Of a DNA stretch of 64,000 nucleotides, positions 46,136 through 54,007 are shown piece by piece. Both the position numbers and the translations under genes were made by a program. Origin of the DNA: a virus; IMG/VR virus record IMGVR_UViG_3300043411_002463, positions 22,751 to 86,750 of that record; one strand, 5' to 3'. Each line of letters starts with the position of its first letter. Positions within the stretch are counted from its first letter, which is position 1. The notes below the pieces were generated by a model. That model was not told where the DNA came from, made no database searches, and saw only the letters and a list, made by a program, of their open reading frames with translations.

Positions 46136-47876
46136 TAAAGAAACTATAGAACGATTAGAAAAATTAAAACAAGCTGGAGAAGCTCCAAGCTGGTTAACTA
46201 TAGAGGGTTACAAGACATTAACGGAAGGCTATTTATTGCCAAATGAAACTCCAATTGGTTTGTATAAAAGAGTTTCTAATGCTGCAGCGTCCCGACTTAA
46301 CAAACCAGAATTAGCCTCAAGATTTTTTGAAATCATTAATAATAATTGGTTATGTTTAGCAACTCCAGTAGCTGCTAATATGGGTGCAGTTAGAGGCTTG
46401 CCAATTTCTTGTTATGCTAGTTCTATTATAGATACTACAGATGATATTTTTAAATCTTATCATGAAATTGCCATGTTAGCAAAATATGGTGGAGGACTTG
46501 GAAAATATTGGGGGCACATTAGAGGTCGGGGATTTCCAATTTCTGGGGGCGGTGTCTCGGAAGGTATTGTTCCTTGGCTCAAGATTGAAGAACAAGTTAT
46601 CCAAGGTGTAGCACAGGGAACAACTCGTAGAGGAGCTGTAGCAGCATACCTAGATATTGAACACGTTGATGGCGAAGAGTTTATTGATATTCGTCGTCCG
46701 ACAGGAGACATATCAAGAAGATGTTTGTCCACAAATTTTCATCATGGAGTTTGTATTTCTGATAAGTTCATGCATGAAATGCTTGATGGTTCTGAAAAAA
46801 ATAGAGAATTATGGTCTTCATTATTAAAGGCAAGAGTAGAAACCGGTGAGCCTTATGTAATGTTTAAAGATAATGCTAATAATCAAAGACCACAATCTTA
46901 TGTTAATAATAATTTGTTTATAGAAACGAGTAACTTGTGTAGTGAAATCTTTTTACATACAGATAAAGACCATACCTTTGTATGTTGTTTATCTAGTTTA
47001 AATTTAGCAAGGTGGGATGAGTTTAAAGATACAGATACTATTCAACTTGCTATTTGGTTTTTAGATGGAGTTATGACAGAATTTATTTCCAAAGCAAAAC
47101 TTTTACCAGGCTTAGATAAAGCGGTTAGATTTGCTGAAAAATCTAGAGCTTTGGGTTTGGGTGTTTTAGGATGGCATACATTATTACAATCTAAAATGAT
47201 TCCATTTGATTCTTTTCAGGCAATGCAACTGAATGGACAAATATTTAGAAAAATTAATTCAGAATCTCTAAAAGCTTCTGAAGATTTAGCAAAAGAATAT
47301 GGTGAACCATTATGGTGTACTGGACTTGGAATAAGAAATACACACAGAATGGCAATTGCACCAACTGTGTCAAATTCTTTAATTTCGGGAGGTGTCTCCC
47401 AAGGTGTAGAACCAGTGATTGGAAATTGGTATGCACAAAAATCTGCCAAGGGTACTTTTATAAGAAAGAACCCAGTGTTAGAGAAGTTATTAATTGATAC
47501 AAAAAGAAATTCTGAAGAGGTTTGGACACAAATTAAAACAGATCAAGGTTCTGTAAAGAATGTTAAGAATTTAAGTGATGAAGAAAAAGAAGTATTTTTA
47601 ACTGCTAGAGAAATTAATCAATTTGCTATTGTTAAACAAGCTGGTCAAAGACAAAAATGGATTGACCAAGGTCAATCAGTTAATTTATTTTTCTCTGTAC
47701 CAGATGATATACAAGATTCTTCTTTAAAGAAAAAATTAGGAAATTACATACATAATGTTCATATGGAAGCTTGGAAAGAAGGATTGAAATCTTTATATTA
47801 TTGCAGAACTGAAAGCTCATTAAGGGGTGATTCGGTATATAGAGAATCATCAGAATGTAAAGCATGTGAGGGATGA
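46128..47876 (+). CDS. nrdA: class I ribonucleotide reductase alpha subunit, no ATP cone
   Basis: A 582-residue catalytic subunit, much shorter than typical NrdA (about 750) because the N-terminal ATP-cone allosteric domain is absent; the protein starts close to the barrel. GLPISCYASSI near 90 holds the first redox Cys, TSNLCSEIFL near 268 is the Asn-x-Cys-x-Glu active-site finger, VCCLSSLNLAR near 287 holds the second, TVSNSLISGGVSQGVEP near 410 is the substrate-phosphate loop, and ECKACEG is the C-terminal dithiol. The ATG at 46128 overlaps the nrdB stop by eight bases; a much longer start in this frame inside nrdB is rejected. Activity control by dATP through the cone would be missing. Confidence 0.88.
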   Translation: MFDKETIERLEKLKQAGEAPSWLTIEGYKTLTEGYLLPNETPIGLYKRVSNAAASRLNKPELASRFFEIINNNWLCLATPVAANMGAVRGLPISCYASSIIDTTDDIFKSYHEIAMLAKYGGGLGKYWGHIRGRGFPISGGGVSEGIVPWLKIEEQVIQGVAQGTTRRGAVAAYLDIEHVDGEEFIDIRRPTGDISRRCLSTNFHHGVCISDKFMHEMLDGSEKNRELWSSLLKARVETGEPYVMFKDNANNQRPQSYVNNNLFIETSNLCSEIFLHTDKDHTFVCCLSSLNLARWDEFKDTDTIQLAIWFLDGVMTEFISKAKLLPGLDKAVRFAEKSRALGLGVLGWHTLLQSKMIPFDSFQAMQLNGQIFRKINSESLKASEDLAKEYGEPLWCTGLGIRNTHRMAIAPTVSNSLISGGVSQGVEPVIGNWYAQKSAKGTFIRKNPVLEKLLIDTKRNSEEVWTQIKTDQGSVKNVKNLSDEEKEVFLTAREINQFAIVKQAGQRQKWIDQGQSVNLFFSVPDDIQDSSLKKKLGNYIHNVHMEAWKEGLKSLYYCRTESSLRGDSVYRESSECKACEG

Positions 47877-48250
47877 AAAACGTAATTTTAACAAATTATA
47901 ATACTAAAGATATAGATAATGCTATTTATGAGGCTAATCATTTAACAGCATTGGAAGTTATTTCTCATCTAAGTTTGCCTTATCCTGAAGGTTTTTTAGA
48001 AAAGATAGCAGATTTAGAACAATATGGACCTAATGAAAAAGAAATATTTAGATCAATAAATAATAAATATTCAATATTTATTAACTTTGATTTGGATAAA
48101 ACAGTTAAAATTCATCATGAAAACAATTTGATAGGTTGTAGTAAGGTTCCTATGATAGTTTTGAAGAATGATTTTTCTCAACAAGATAAGAACAAACGGT
48201 TATATGTAGAGATACACTACGAAAGCTGGTCTATTTATGAAGAAGATTGA
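47873..48250 (+). CDS. unknown protein
   Basis: A 125-residue protein without known motifs. It begins VILTNYNTKDIDNAIYEANHLTALEVI and has a beta-rich middle (YSIFINFDLDKTVKIHHE). It overlaps nrdA by four bases (ATGA) and the next gene by 14, so it belongs to the reductase operon. A glutaredoxin-like fold was considered, but no C-x2-C is present. Confidence 0.5.
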   Translation: MKNVILTNYNTKDIDNAIYEANHLTALEVISHLSLPYPEGFLEKIADLEQYGPNEKEIFRSINNKYSIFINFDLDKTVKIHHENNLIGCSKVPMIVLKNDFSQQDKNKRLYVEIHYESWSIYEED

Positions 48251-48476
48251 AGAACAAGAATTAAAAGAATTGATTAAGTTAAAAGCAACAATAGAGCAAA
48301 AAGATTTGCAATTGCAAAATATGCATTTACAATTAGAAAACACTCGATTGCAATATAAAAATTTATTGCTTAATTTAAAAATGAAGTATCAAATTGCAAA
48401 TGATTCTCAAATAGAATTAGAAACTGGCAACATAATCGAAACAGAATTAGAAAGTAAGGAAGAACACAATGAGTAA
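48237..48476 (+). CDS. small coiled-coil protein
   Basis: A 79-residue protein dominated by one long Leu/Gln/Lys heptad helix (LQLQNMHLQLENTRLQYKNL) with an acidic end. A homo- or hetero-oligomerisation helix is likely; no function can be inferred. It overlaps both neighbours, so it is translated as part of the operon. Confidence 0.55.
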   Translation: MKKIEEQELKELIKLKATIEQKDLQLQNMHLQLENTRLQYKNLLLNLKMKYQIANDSQIELETGNIIETELESKEEHNE

Positions 48477-48837
48477 AGTTTACACTGATGATTTAGAGAA
48501 GTTTGTAAATTTGAGAAGATTTGGCTGGGACATGCTTCAGCAACCCCGTCCTGATTTAAAACTAACAAAAGAACAAAAAGATTCTATTATTAAAACAATT
48601 AGAAGAATAGATGATTTATTCATTAATAACTTTGAAGAAGCGGTGGATGCAGATTTAGCCACAACACATGAAGAAACTGTAGAAGAATTATTTTCTTCTT
48701 TAGAGGAGATTAATAAACATGTTCAAGAAAAAGTGGCAGAAACTAAAGAAGTTGTAGTACCTACAGCTGCTGAAATTAGCGAAATAACTGGAACTGGTAA
48801 GAAAAAGGGCGGCTTTAGAAAAGCTGAAAGTGTTTAA
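48469..48837 (+). CDS. unknown helical protein
   Basis: A 122-residue, mostly helical, acidic protein (KEQKDSIIKTIRRIDDLF near 39) that ends in a basic tail (GTGKKKGGFRKAESV). AAGGAAG precedes the ATG. It overlaps the coiled-coil gene by eight bases and touches the methionine aminopeptidase start by one base. Function unknown. Confidence 0.5.
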   Translation: MSKVYTDDLEKFVNLRRFGWDMLQQPRPDLKLTKEQKDSIIKTIRRIDDLFINNFEEAVDADLATTHEETVEELFSSLEEINKHVQEKVAETKEVVVPTAAEISEITGTGKKKGGFRKAESV

Positions 48838-49637
48838 TGTCATTTGAAGAAAACGCCTTCATTTCATTAAAAAATGAAGATTGGATAGGTAAACAAAGAG
48901 TTGCAGGTAGAATAACTGCGCGCGCTCTATCTTTATCTAAAGATTTAGTGTTACAATCAAATAGACTTACTACATTACAATTATCTAAAAAAATTGAAGA
49001 ATTCATATTAGAAAATAATTGTACCCCAACCTTCAAAGGTTATAAAGGATTTCCGGAAGCTGCTTGTGTATCTATTAACGAACAACTTGTACATGGAATT
49101 CCTAATGATTATCTTATTCAAGATGGGGATGTAGTTAAAGTTGATTTGGGCTGTACTTATAAATTTGCAATAGCTGATTCAGCTATTACTTTTATTAAAG
49201 GAAAACCAAAAAGCGAGCAACATGTTAAGTTGATTGAAACTTGTAGATTATCTTTAGAAAATGCCATTAAACAAATAGCTCCTGGTAAAAGAATGGGAGT
49301 GATAGGTAATGGAATCAATCATATTGTTAAGAATACAAAATTCTCAATTATAACTCAATATGGTGGACATGGATTAGATTATGATCACCCTCATGCTCAA
49401 CCTTTTATTCCAAACAAATCTAATCCTCAATCTGGGGTAAGAATTCAACCAGGAATGTCATTCGCAATAGAGCCTCAAATCGTAATTGGCGAAGCCAAAA
49501 CACGAGTATTGTCAGATGGTTGGACGGTGGTTACACCAGGCATCGGAGCCCATTTTGAACATTCAATTTTTATTCATAATGATAAGGTTGAAATTATTAC
49601 AGAATTAGATGAGGATAAAAAGTTTTTAAAATTTTAA
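48837..49637 (+). CDS. map: type I methionine aminopeptidase
   Basis: A 266-residue protein, as in bacterial MetAP (about 264). EEFILENNCTP and FKGYKGFPEAACVSIN are typical. LVHGIP near 83 has the substrate-binding His. KVDLGCTYKFAIADSA near 101-116 provides the two Asp ligands 11 apart. GGHGLD near 176, FAIEP near 211 and HFEHSI near 240 give the His and two Glu ligands. The enzyme removes the first Met from new proteins, so it may speed maturation of phage proteins. The ATG shares a base with the previous stop (TAATG). Confidence 0.9.
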   Translation: MSFEENAFISLKNEDWIGKQRVAGRITARALSLSKDLVLQSNRLTTLQLSKKIEEFILENNCTPTFKGYKGFPEAACVSINEQLVHGIPNDYLIQDGDVVKVDLGCTYKFAIADSAITFIKGKPKSEQHVKLIETCRLSLENAIKQIAPGKRMGVIGNGINHIVKNTKFSIITQYGGHGLDYDHPHAQPFIPNKSNPQSGVRIQPGMSFAIEPQIVIGEAKTRVLSDGWTVVTPGIGAHFEHSIFIHNDKVEIITELDEDKKFLKF

Positions 49638-49647
49638 GGGATAAAAT

Positions 49648-49887
49648 ATGATTAAATTAGATATAAAAAACTTATCAAACAAAACAAGTAATGAATTAAT
49701 TGAATTTAATAAAGAAGATGAAACCATAATAATGATGGTTAAACAGCTCAATCCAGTTAATAATGAATATATGTATACAACTTATTCGATTTCATTAGAA
49801 GATTTTATGCCAGTAGTTCAAATGGCATTGGATGAGCCATTTTTACAGAAAAAAGTGGTAGGTTTTGGGCAGCTTGAGCTTTTTTGA
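49648..49887 (+). CDS. small unknown protein
   Basis: A 79-residue, mixed beta/alpha protein (ETIIMMVKQLNPVNNEYMYTTYSISLEDFMPVVQMAL). AGGGA lies five bases before the ATG. It ends in a hydrophobic, aromatic tail (VVGFGQLELF). No family recognised. It is the last gene before a 94-base leader and the GC-rich gene at 49982. Confidence 0.5.
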   Translation: MIKLDIKNLSNKTSNELIEFNKEDETIIMMVKQLNPVNNEYMYTTYSISLEDFMPVVQMALDEPFLQKKVVGFGQLELF

Positions 49888-49893
49888 GAGTAC

Positions 49894-49970
49894 AAGCTTG
49901 GGCGCCTCGTTATATAGTCTTTGAGAGGTTAAGGCGGTCTTAGCTTCGAAAATAAAAAAACAAGAAAGCT
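49894..49970 (+). promoter_or_regulatory. structured leader with two competing hairpins
   Basis: AAGCT (49894-49898) can pair with AGCTT (49942-49946), enclosing CGCCT (49903-49907) paired with AGGCG (49932-49936). The same AGCTT can instead pair with AAGCT at 49966-49970, 12 bases ahead of the ATG of the next gene. A switching leader is possible, but the alternative pairing is short and A/T-heavy. It was considered as a tRNA and rejected because no T-arm is present. Confidence 0.25.
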
Positions 49971-49981
49971 GGTTATTGAGT

Positions 49982-50302
49982 ATGAATCGTAAAGTTACTG
50001 AATTAGTTGGTAAGGTTGATACACGTAAGTGTACTAACAATACCCAAAAAGTATTAGTACGTTTGTTACGTGCCGATGGCGATTGGGTTTCCCGTAGAGC
50101 CATTCAAGTTCCAAGTGCTTCGTCAAGAGTACGCGATCTTCGTACAGAAGAATTTGGAAAGTTTGAAGTGGAATGTGCGACAGCTCGTGAGCTTGGTCGT
50201 GAAGGAGACGGACGTAGAACATACTATCGTCTAGCTCCAACATCCGTAACCCCAGAACGCGTAGAGCGTGTTTTAAGGGGGGTGGTTACCACTTCAAAAT
50301 AA
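49982..50302 (+). CDS. small Arg-rich putative DNA-binding protein
   Basis: A 106-residue basic protein. The run TQKVLVRLLRADGDWVSRRA followed by SSRVRDLRTEEFG and GRRTYYRLAP resembles a winged helix (helix, recognition helix, then a strand with basic side chains). It stands out in composition: of 17 Arg codons, 13 are CGT or CGC, while neighbouring genes use mostly AGA, and the gene is visibly richer in G and C. It has its own leader and is followed by a strong terminator, so it looks like an independent, probably highly expressed unit. The ATG at 49982 is used; a TTG two codons upstream is rejected. Confidence 0.55.
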   Translation: MNRKVTELVGKVDTRKCTNNTQKVLVRLLRADGDWVSRRAIQVPSASSRVRDLRTEEFGKFEVECATARELGREGDGRRTYYRLAPTSVTPERVERVLRGVVTTSK

Positions 50303-50308
50303 AGAACT

Positions 50309-50332
50309 AAAAGAATAGAGAATTATTCTTTT
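50309..50332 (+). terminator. AT-rich hairpin after the Arg-rich gene
   Basis: AAAAGAATA / TATTCTTTT is a perfect 9-bp stem with a six-base loop. It comes just before the stronger hairpin at 50341 and could strengthen termination or protect the mRNA end. Confidence 0.45.
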
Positions 50333-50340
50333 TACTTATA

Positions 50341-50375
50341 AAAGGCTAAGGTTCTCCTTAGCCTTTTTGTTTTTA
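50341..50375 (+). terminator. strong rho-independent terminator
   Basis: AAAGGCTAAGG / CCTTAGCCTTT forms an 11-bp stem with a TTCT loop, followed by TTGTTTTT. This is one of the clearest terminators in the window and separates the Arg-rich gene from the next unit. Confidence 0.92.
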
Positions 50376-50391
50376 CATTGATTGTAATATT

Positions 50392-50419
50392 TTGACATTA
50401 AATTGATGATTGTTTTAAA
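50392..50419 (+). promoter_or_regulatory. putative host sigma-70 promoter
   Basis: TTGACA at 50392-50397 is an exact -35 consensus. Sixteen bases later TTTAAA (50414-50419), preceded by TG, could be an extended -10. It follows a strong terminator and lies 135 bases ahead of the putative virion protein gene at 50554, giving a long leader. The -10 is only a 4 of 6 match. Confidence 0.45.
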
Positions 50420-50465
50420 GGATTTTTTTGTTTTTTAAATACTTATCAAAAAATAGTTTGAATCA

Positions 50466-50542
50466 AATAGATGCGAAAATCTCATCTATTGTAAATTTAT
50501 TAAGTTGGAACATTATTTTTCAACTTTCTATTAATTTAATAG
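50466..50542 (+). promoter_or_regulatory. three consecutive leader hairpins
   Basis: AATAGATG / CATCTATT (50466-50490), AAGTTG / CAACTT (50502-50526) and CTATTA / TAATAG (50528-50542) follow one another. The last covers the weak AATAGG ribosome binding region of the gene at 50554. The 250-base gap holds, besides the terminators and a promoter, nothing that looks like a gene. Confidence 0.4.
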
Positions 50543-50553
50543 GTTAAAATAAG

Positions 50554-51417
50554 ATGAGCCAACTAAGAAAAGAACAATTAAATATATTAACTTCTCAGTG
50601 GGCAACTTATACCTATACTGCTACTGCAGGAACAACATCAACAACATTACCCGGTGGCTTTCAAGCTACTACCACTACCCAAACATCTGGGGGAAATCCT
50701 AGCACTAATACTCGTGGTATAATAACTACAAGTAGTTATAATTTAGTTAATTTAAAGTATCAAAGTTCGGGTCTTTTAATAGAAGATACTGGTACTCAAA
50801 TTTTTGGAAGACTAACTTATTCAGCAGGTTCGGGTTTATACACTGTTACGTATTATAAATTGGTTGCTGGCTCGGAAGTTTCTGCAACATTACCAGATAC
50901 TGGAACATATTCCATTACAATGATGTTTTCTGAAGTTGTTAGATTTTCAGAGATGTCAACAGCTGGACCTATTATCTATGGAGTTAACCTAGACAGAAGT
51001 GTTGGTTCTAGCAATGCTGGAAGTGTACTTGTACCAGTGACAGCTGGAGAAACCATTATAGTTGGTCAACCATTATACATTACTAACGTCAGTGGTTCTC
51101 CTAGAGTCTTTAAAGCGGAAGCAGATAATGCTTCTGTTTTGTATGTTGTTGGGATTGCTTATGATGCGGGAAGCATAACAAATACAATAAGAATGCAGAT
51201 TGCAGGAGAAATATCTATAGCAGATAGTATTTGGGATTCTGTACCAACCACAATAGATGTTGGTAAGCCAGCATATTTATCAACTACAGCAGGAAAATTA
51301 ACATTAACTGCGCCGAGTTCAGTTGGTAGTTCTGTACAAAAATGTGGAATTATTACAAAAGGTGGAAGTGGTTTAGTTAAAATGGTTGTGCAAATTGGAG
51401 ATGTGGTAACATATTAA
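50554..51417 (+). CDS. putative virion surface protein
   Basis: A 287-residue Thr/Ser/Gly-rich beta protein. The first 45 residues are low in charge and repetitive (TYTATAGTTSTTLPGGFQAT). The C-terminal 140 residues (SNAGSVLVPVTAGETIIVGQPLYITN; IDVGKPAYLSTTAGKLTLTAPSS; KCGIITKGGSGLVKM) have the short-strand pattern typical of phage capsid-decoration (DUF2190-like) or fiber proteins, including the 'G..vYls...Gk.t...p' turn. It has its own promoter and leader, consistent with strong expression. I cannot tell whether it decorates the head or the tail. Confidence 0.5.
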   Translation: MSQLRKEQLNILTSQWATYTYTATAGTTSTTLPGGFQATTTTQTSGGNPSTNTRGIITTSSYNLVNLKYQSSGLLIEDTGTQIFGRLTYSAGSGLYTVTYYKLVAGSEVSATLPDTGTYSITMMFSEVVRFSEMSTAGPIIYGVNLDRSVGSSNAGSVLVPVTAGETIIVGQPLYITNVSGSPRVFKAEADNASVLYVVGIAYDAGSITNTIRMQIAGEISIADSIWDSVPTTIDVGKPAYLSTTAGKLTLTAPSSVGSSVQKCGIITKGGSGLVKMVVQIGDVVTY

Positions 51418-51434
51418 TTTTTAGGTATAGTCAT

Positions 51435-51779
51435 ATGAATAAAAATATTTATAATGTAGTTGATCGTTTTTTAAAAGCAGCTCAATCAGTTGATGCAGAT
51501 TATTCATTAATTGATGGTTTGAGAAAGTCAATTGGTCCAAAAATTACAGAAGAAGCTGGTAATTTTCTTAACAACAAAGCAGTATCATCTATTCCAGTAA
51601 GAATTTCTTGGAATAAGCCTAAAGCTGAGTTTGTGGTTGAATCAGTAGGAAAAGATTCGGCTGAAGTTAATGCGGCTTTAAAAAAAATATTAGATGCTAA
51701 ATTTTCTGGATCTGTCTCTGCTATTCTAAGAAAAGCAAAAGAAAATTCATTTTCTTTTAATTTGCTTACTGTAGAATAA
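51435..51779 (+). CDS. unknown protein
   Basis: A 114-residue protein. It starts NKNIYNVVDRFLKAAQSVDADY, an amphipathic helix, and then has a beta-rich central part (SSIPVRISWNKPKAEFVVESVG) followed by a helix. TTAGG lies upstream. It sits between a putative virion protein and a membrane protein. It may be a small virion component, but no family is recognised. Confidence 0.45.
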   Translation: MNKNIYNVVDRFLKAAQSVDADYSLIDGLRKSIGPKITEEAGNFLNNKAVSSIPVRISWNKPKAEFVVESVGKDSAEVNAALKKILDAKFSGSVSAILRKAKENSFSFNLLTVE

Positions 51780-51782
51780 TTT

Positions 51783-52430
51783 ATGCATTCTAGAATAGAG
51801 AAGTTTAATTCTTATCTACAACAATCCTACAAATTTGATATAAAACAAAAATCAGAATCTTATTTAATGACTATACTAAATAAGATTTTGTTTTTCATGA
51901 ATTTTAATCAATTTATTACTACAATAAATACTACAATTTATATTCCAGAAAAAGAATTGTTAGAACGTGAAAAGTTTATAATAACAATTGCCCATGAATT
52001 TAGACATATTTATGATTCTAAGCGTGATAAGTTGTTTAAATTCAAATACTTATTCCCACAAATAATGTTTTTGTTTTTTGCATTATTAATACCTTTGTCC
52101 TGGTGGTTTTTATTACCAGCATTCTTTTGTCTAGCACCTTTACCAGCTTATTGGCGAATGAAATATGAATTAGAAGGTTATACAATGAGTTTGTTTGTTC
52201 ATAACTTATTTATGAAAGAACAAAACATGACAGAAAATAACAGATTTCTTTTATTAAAAGATTATGCAGAAGAATATAATAAACATTTTGTAACTTTTAA
52301 TTATTATTTAATGTGGATTTTTGGTGTTAAAAAACAGTTAAATAATAATATTGAAAAGATTTTAGATGGCTCTTTAGAGCAAGAAGAGATTTACTCTATA
52401 ATTTCAAGTGCATTTAAAAAATCTGTTTGA
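51783..52430 (+). CDS. membrane protein with HExxH metalloprotease-like motif
   Basis: A 215-residue protein. AHEFRHIYDSKRDK at about 70-83 carries His-Glu-x-x-His, the zinc site of gluzincin-type peptidases. Two close hydrophobic stretches at about 90-125 (QIMFLFFALLIPLSWWFLLPAFF) anchor it in a membrane. KYELEGYTMSLF near 128 offers a Glu at a plausible third-ligand position. Helices finish the protein. It could be a small membrane protease or an inactive relative. The three residues are visible; activity is inferred. Confidence 0.5.
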   Translation: MHSRIEKFNSYLQQSYKFDIKQKSESYLMTILNKILFFMNFNQFITTINTTIYIPEKELLEREKFIITIAHEFRHIYDSKRDKLFKFKYLFPQIMFLFFALLIPLSWWFLLPAFFCLAPLPAYWRMKYELEGYTMSLFVHNLFMKEQNMTENNRFLLLKDYAEEYNKHFVTFNYYLMWIFGVKKQLNNNIEKILDGSLEQEEIYSIISSAFKKSV

Positions 52431-52432
52431 TA

Positions 52433-52465
52433 TATCCTTAGTTAGGGTTTAACTAGGTAAGGATA
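52433..52465 (+). promoter_or_regulatory. hairpin sequestering the ribosome binding site of the next gene
   Basis: TATCCTTA (52433-52440) pairs perfectly with TAAGGATA (52458-52465), and inside it GTTA pairs with TAAC. The AAGGA needed to start translation at 52473 lies within the 3' arm, so the hairpin would hide it. It sits alone in the short gap between the HExxH gene and the oxidoreductase gene. Confidence 0.6.
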
Positions 52466-52472
52466 ATTAAAT

Positions 52473-53675
52473 ATGATTTATGAATTGGGTATTATTGGAG
52501 CTGGTGTTGCTGGTTGTGTTTCAGCATTAAGAGTACAAGAAAAATATAAACAAAAAACAATCATATTTGATATTGGACATGCGTTTGCTAAACGAAGACG
52601 TCAAATTGAAGGCGCTCTCGGTTGTTTCCCGACTGGTGATGGTAAATTATACTTATCAGATTTAGAACAATTTTCTGCAACTGATGGTCGATCTTTGCGC
52701 TCTGTAAAAGATTGGGTTTTCAATACTTGGAAACTAGTAGGTCCTAATAAAGTTACTAAAGATAAATTACCATCCAATTCAATGCAAAAATTTTTAGCTG
52801 ATAATAATTTTACCATTCAGCTTAACGATTTTATTCAATGGAAGCCCGAAAGCGTACATAATTTTAGCAAACTTTTAGTTAAAGAGTTTGAAGAATCTCA
52901 ATATTTAACATTTAAATTTGATACTATTGTTGGTAAGATTATGAAAAAGAAAGGCATCTTTCACGTATTTACTGATAATGGAGATTATCAATGTAAAAAT
53001 ATTATTTTAGCAACAGGCAGGAGTGGTTTTAGATGGGTTACTGATTTTGCTAAAGAAATTGGTTTAACTGTTGAAGATAATTTATGTACATTTGGTGTTA
53101 AGTTTGAAATTTCAAAACAATACGTAAAAGATTTAAAAGAATGTTTTAACACTTGGTCCTCACAAGATGAACAAATTGGACCATTGAGTTGGAATGGAAC
53201 TATAATTCCAGAAGATCATGCCGATTTAGTCAATGCGTCTTTTAGATCTAATGAAGATCGTTGGAAATCTGAAAAATTATCTTTTAATTATTTCAAGTCT
53301 ATAGAGGCTAATGGAGATGGTGTATCTCAAACTGAAAGAATAGGAAAGTTAACATATTTATTATTTAATGATAGGGTAAGTAAAGAAAAAATTAAAGTAT
53401 ATCAAAAGAAACAAAGTCAGTTAAATATATTGCCAGAGTATAATTGGTTAGATGGAGTAATAGAAAAGCTATCAGAAATAATTCCAGACTTTAAACAAAA
53501 AGCCAATTATCATGTGCCTAACATATTAACAATGCCTGCTAAAATTAAATTAAAACCAAACTTTGAATCAGAGTTAGAAGGTTTATATGTGGTCGGCGAA
53601 AACGCCAAGTTACATGGTATAGTAGGAGCTGCTATTTCAAGTGTAATCGCAACAGACGCTATCTTTAAGGAATAA
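52473..53675 (+). CDS. FAD-dependent oxidoreductase
   Basis: A 400-residue flavoprotein. YELGIIGAGVAGCVSAL at 3-19 is the Rossmann Gly-x-Gly-x-x-Gly that binds the ADP part of FAD. NIILATGRSGFRWVTDFAKEIG near 178 is the ATG motif, and GLYVVGENAKLHGIVGAA near 370 is the C-terminal FAD-contacting segment (GD-like motif, here GE). A middle domain would hold the substrate. The type is close to the HI0933/'NAD(P)/FAD-dependent' family and to GidA-like proteins. Substrate unknown. The start is at the ATG eight bases after an AAGGA that a hairpin may sequester. Confidence 0.75.
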   Translation: MIYELGIIGAGVAGCVSALRVQEKYKQKTIIFDIGHAFAKRRRQIEGALGCFPTGDGKLYLSDLEQFSATDGRSLRSVKDWVFNTWKLVGPNKVTKDKLPSNSMQKFLADNNFTIQLNDFIQWKPESVHNFSKLLVKEFEESQYLTFKFDTIVGKIMKKKGIFHVFTDNGDYQCKNIILATGRSGFRWVTDFAKEIGLTVEDNLCTFGVKFEISKQYVKDLKECFNTWSSQDEQIGPLSWNGTIIPEDHADLVNASFRSNEDRWKSEKLSFNYFKSIEANGDGVSQTERIGKLTYLLFNDRVSKEKIKVYQKKQSQLNILPEYNWLDGVIEKLSEIIPDFKQKANYHVPNILTMPAKIKLKPNFESELEGLYVVGENAKLHGIVGAAISSVIATDAIFKE

Positions 53676-53677
53676 TA

Positions 53678-54007
53678 ATGGACGATGACGCAATAAATTC
53701 TTCTGATGTAAGAAATTTTTCTTATCATTTAAAAAAAGCAAGCAATGAATTATTTAAAGATGATGATGCTAAAATAGTTCCAAAACTATACAGAATTAAA
53801 AGAAAATTCTCCAAGAAAAATGGTGAAGAGTGGAACATTTTAGAAAACAACGAACTAGTTTTAAAAATTCAAGAATATAGATTGAATAATGATGAAAAGT
53901 CTTTTTTAAGAACAGCAACTGGAATTCAACAGCTATTGACGTGGGTTAAGCAAGGTGTTAGATCAGTATCTAAGATAAAAGATTTGATTAAGGAAAATCT
54001 TGAATGA
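53678..54007 (+). CDS. small unknown protein
   Basis: A 109-residue basic, helical protein (DVRNFSYHLKKASNELFKDDDAKI at the start; KFSKKNGEEWNILENNELVLKI in the middle). AAGGAA is shared with the end of the oxidoreductase gene. It overlaps the next small gene by four bases. No family recognised; nucleic-acid binding is possible from the charge. Confidence 0.45.
   Translation: MDDDAINSSDVRNFSYHLKKASNELFKDDDAKIVPKLYRIKRKFSKKNGEEWNILENNELVLKIQEYRLNNDEKSFLRTATGIQQLLTWVKQGVRSVSKIKDLIKENLE

Noticed and set aside
49894-49960. Possible tRNA or tRNA-like gene in the leader before the Arg-rich gene
   Set aside because: Stems are present, but there is no T-arm with a paired TTCGA loop, no acceptor stem of seven pairs and no recognisable anticodon arm.
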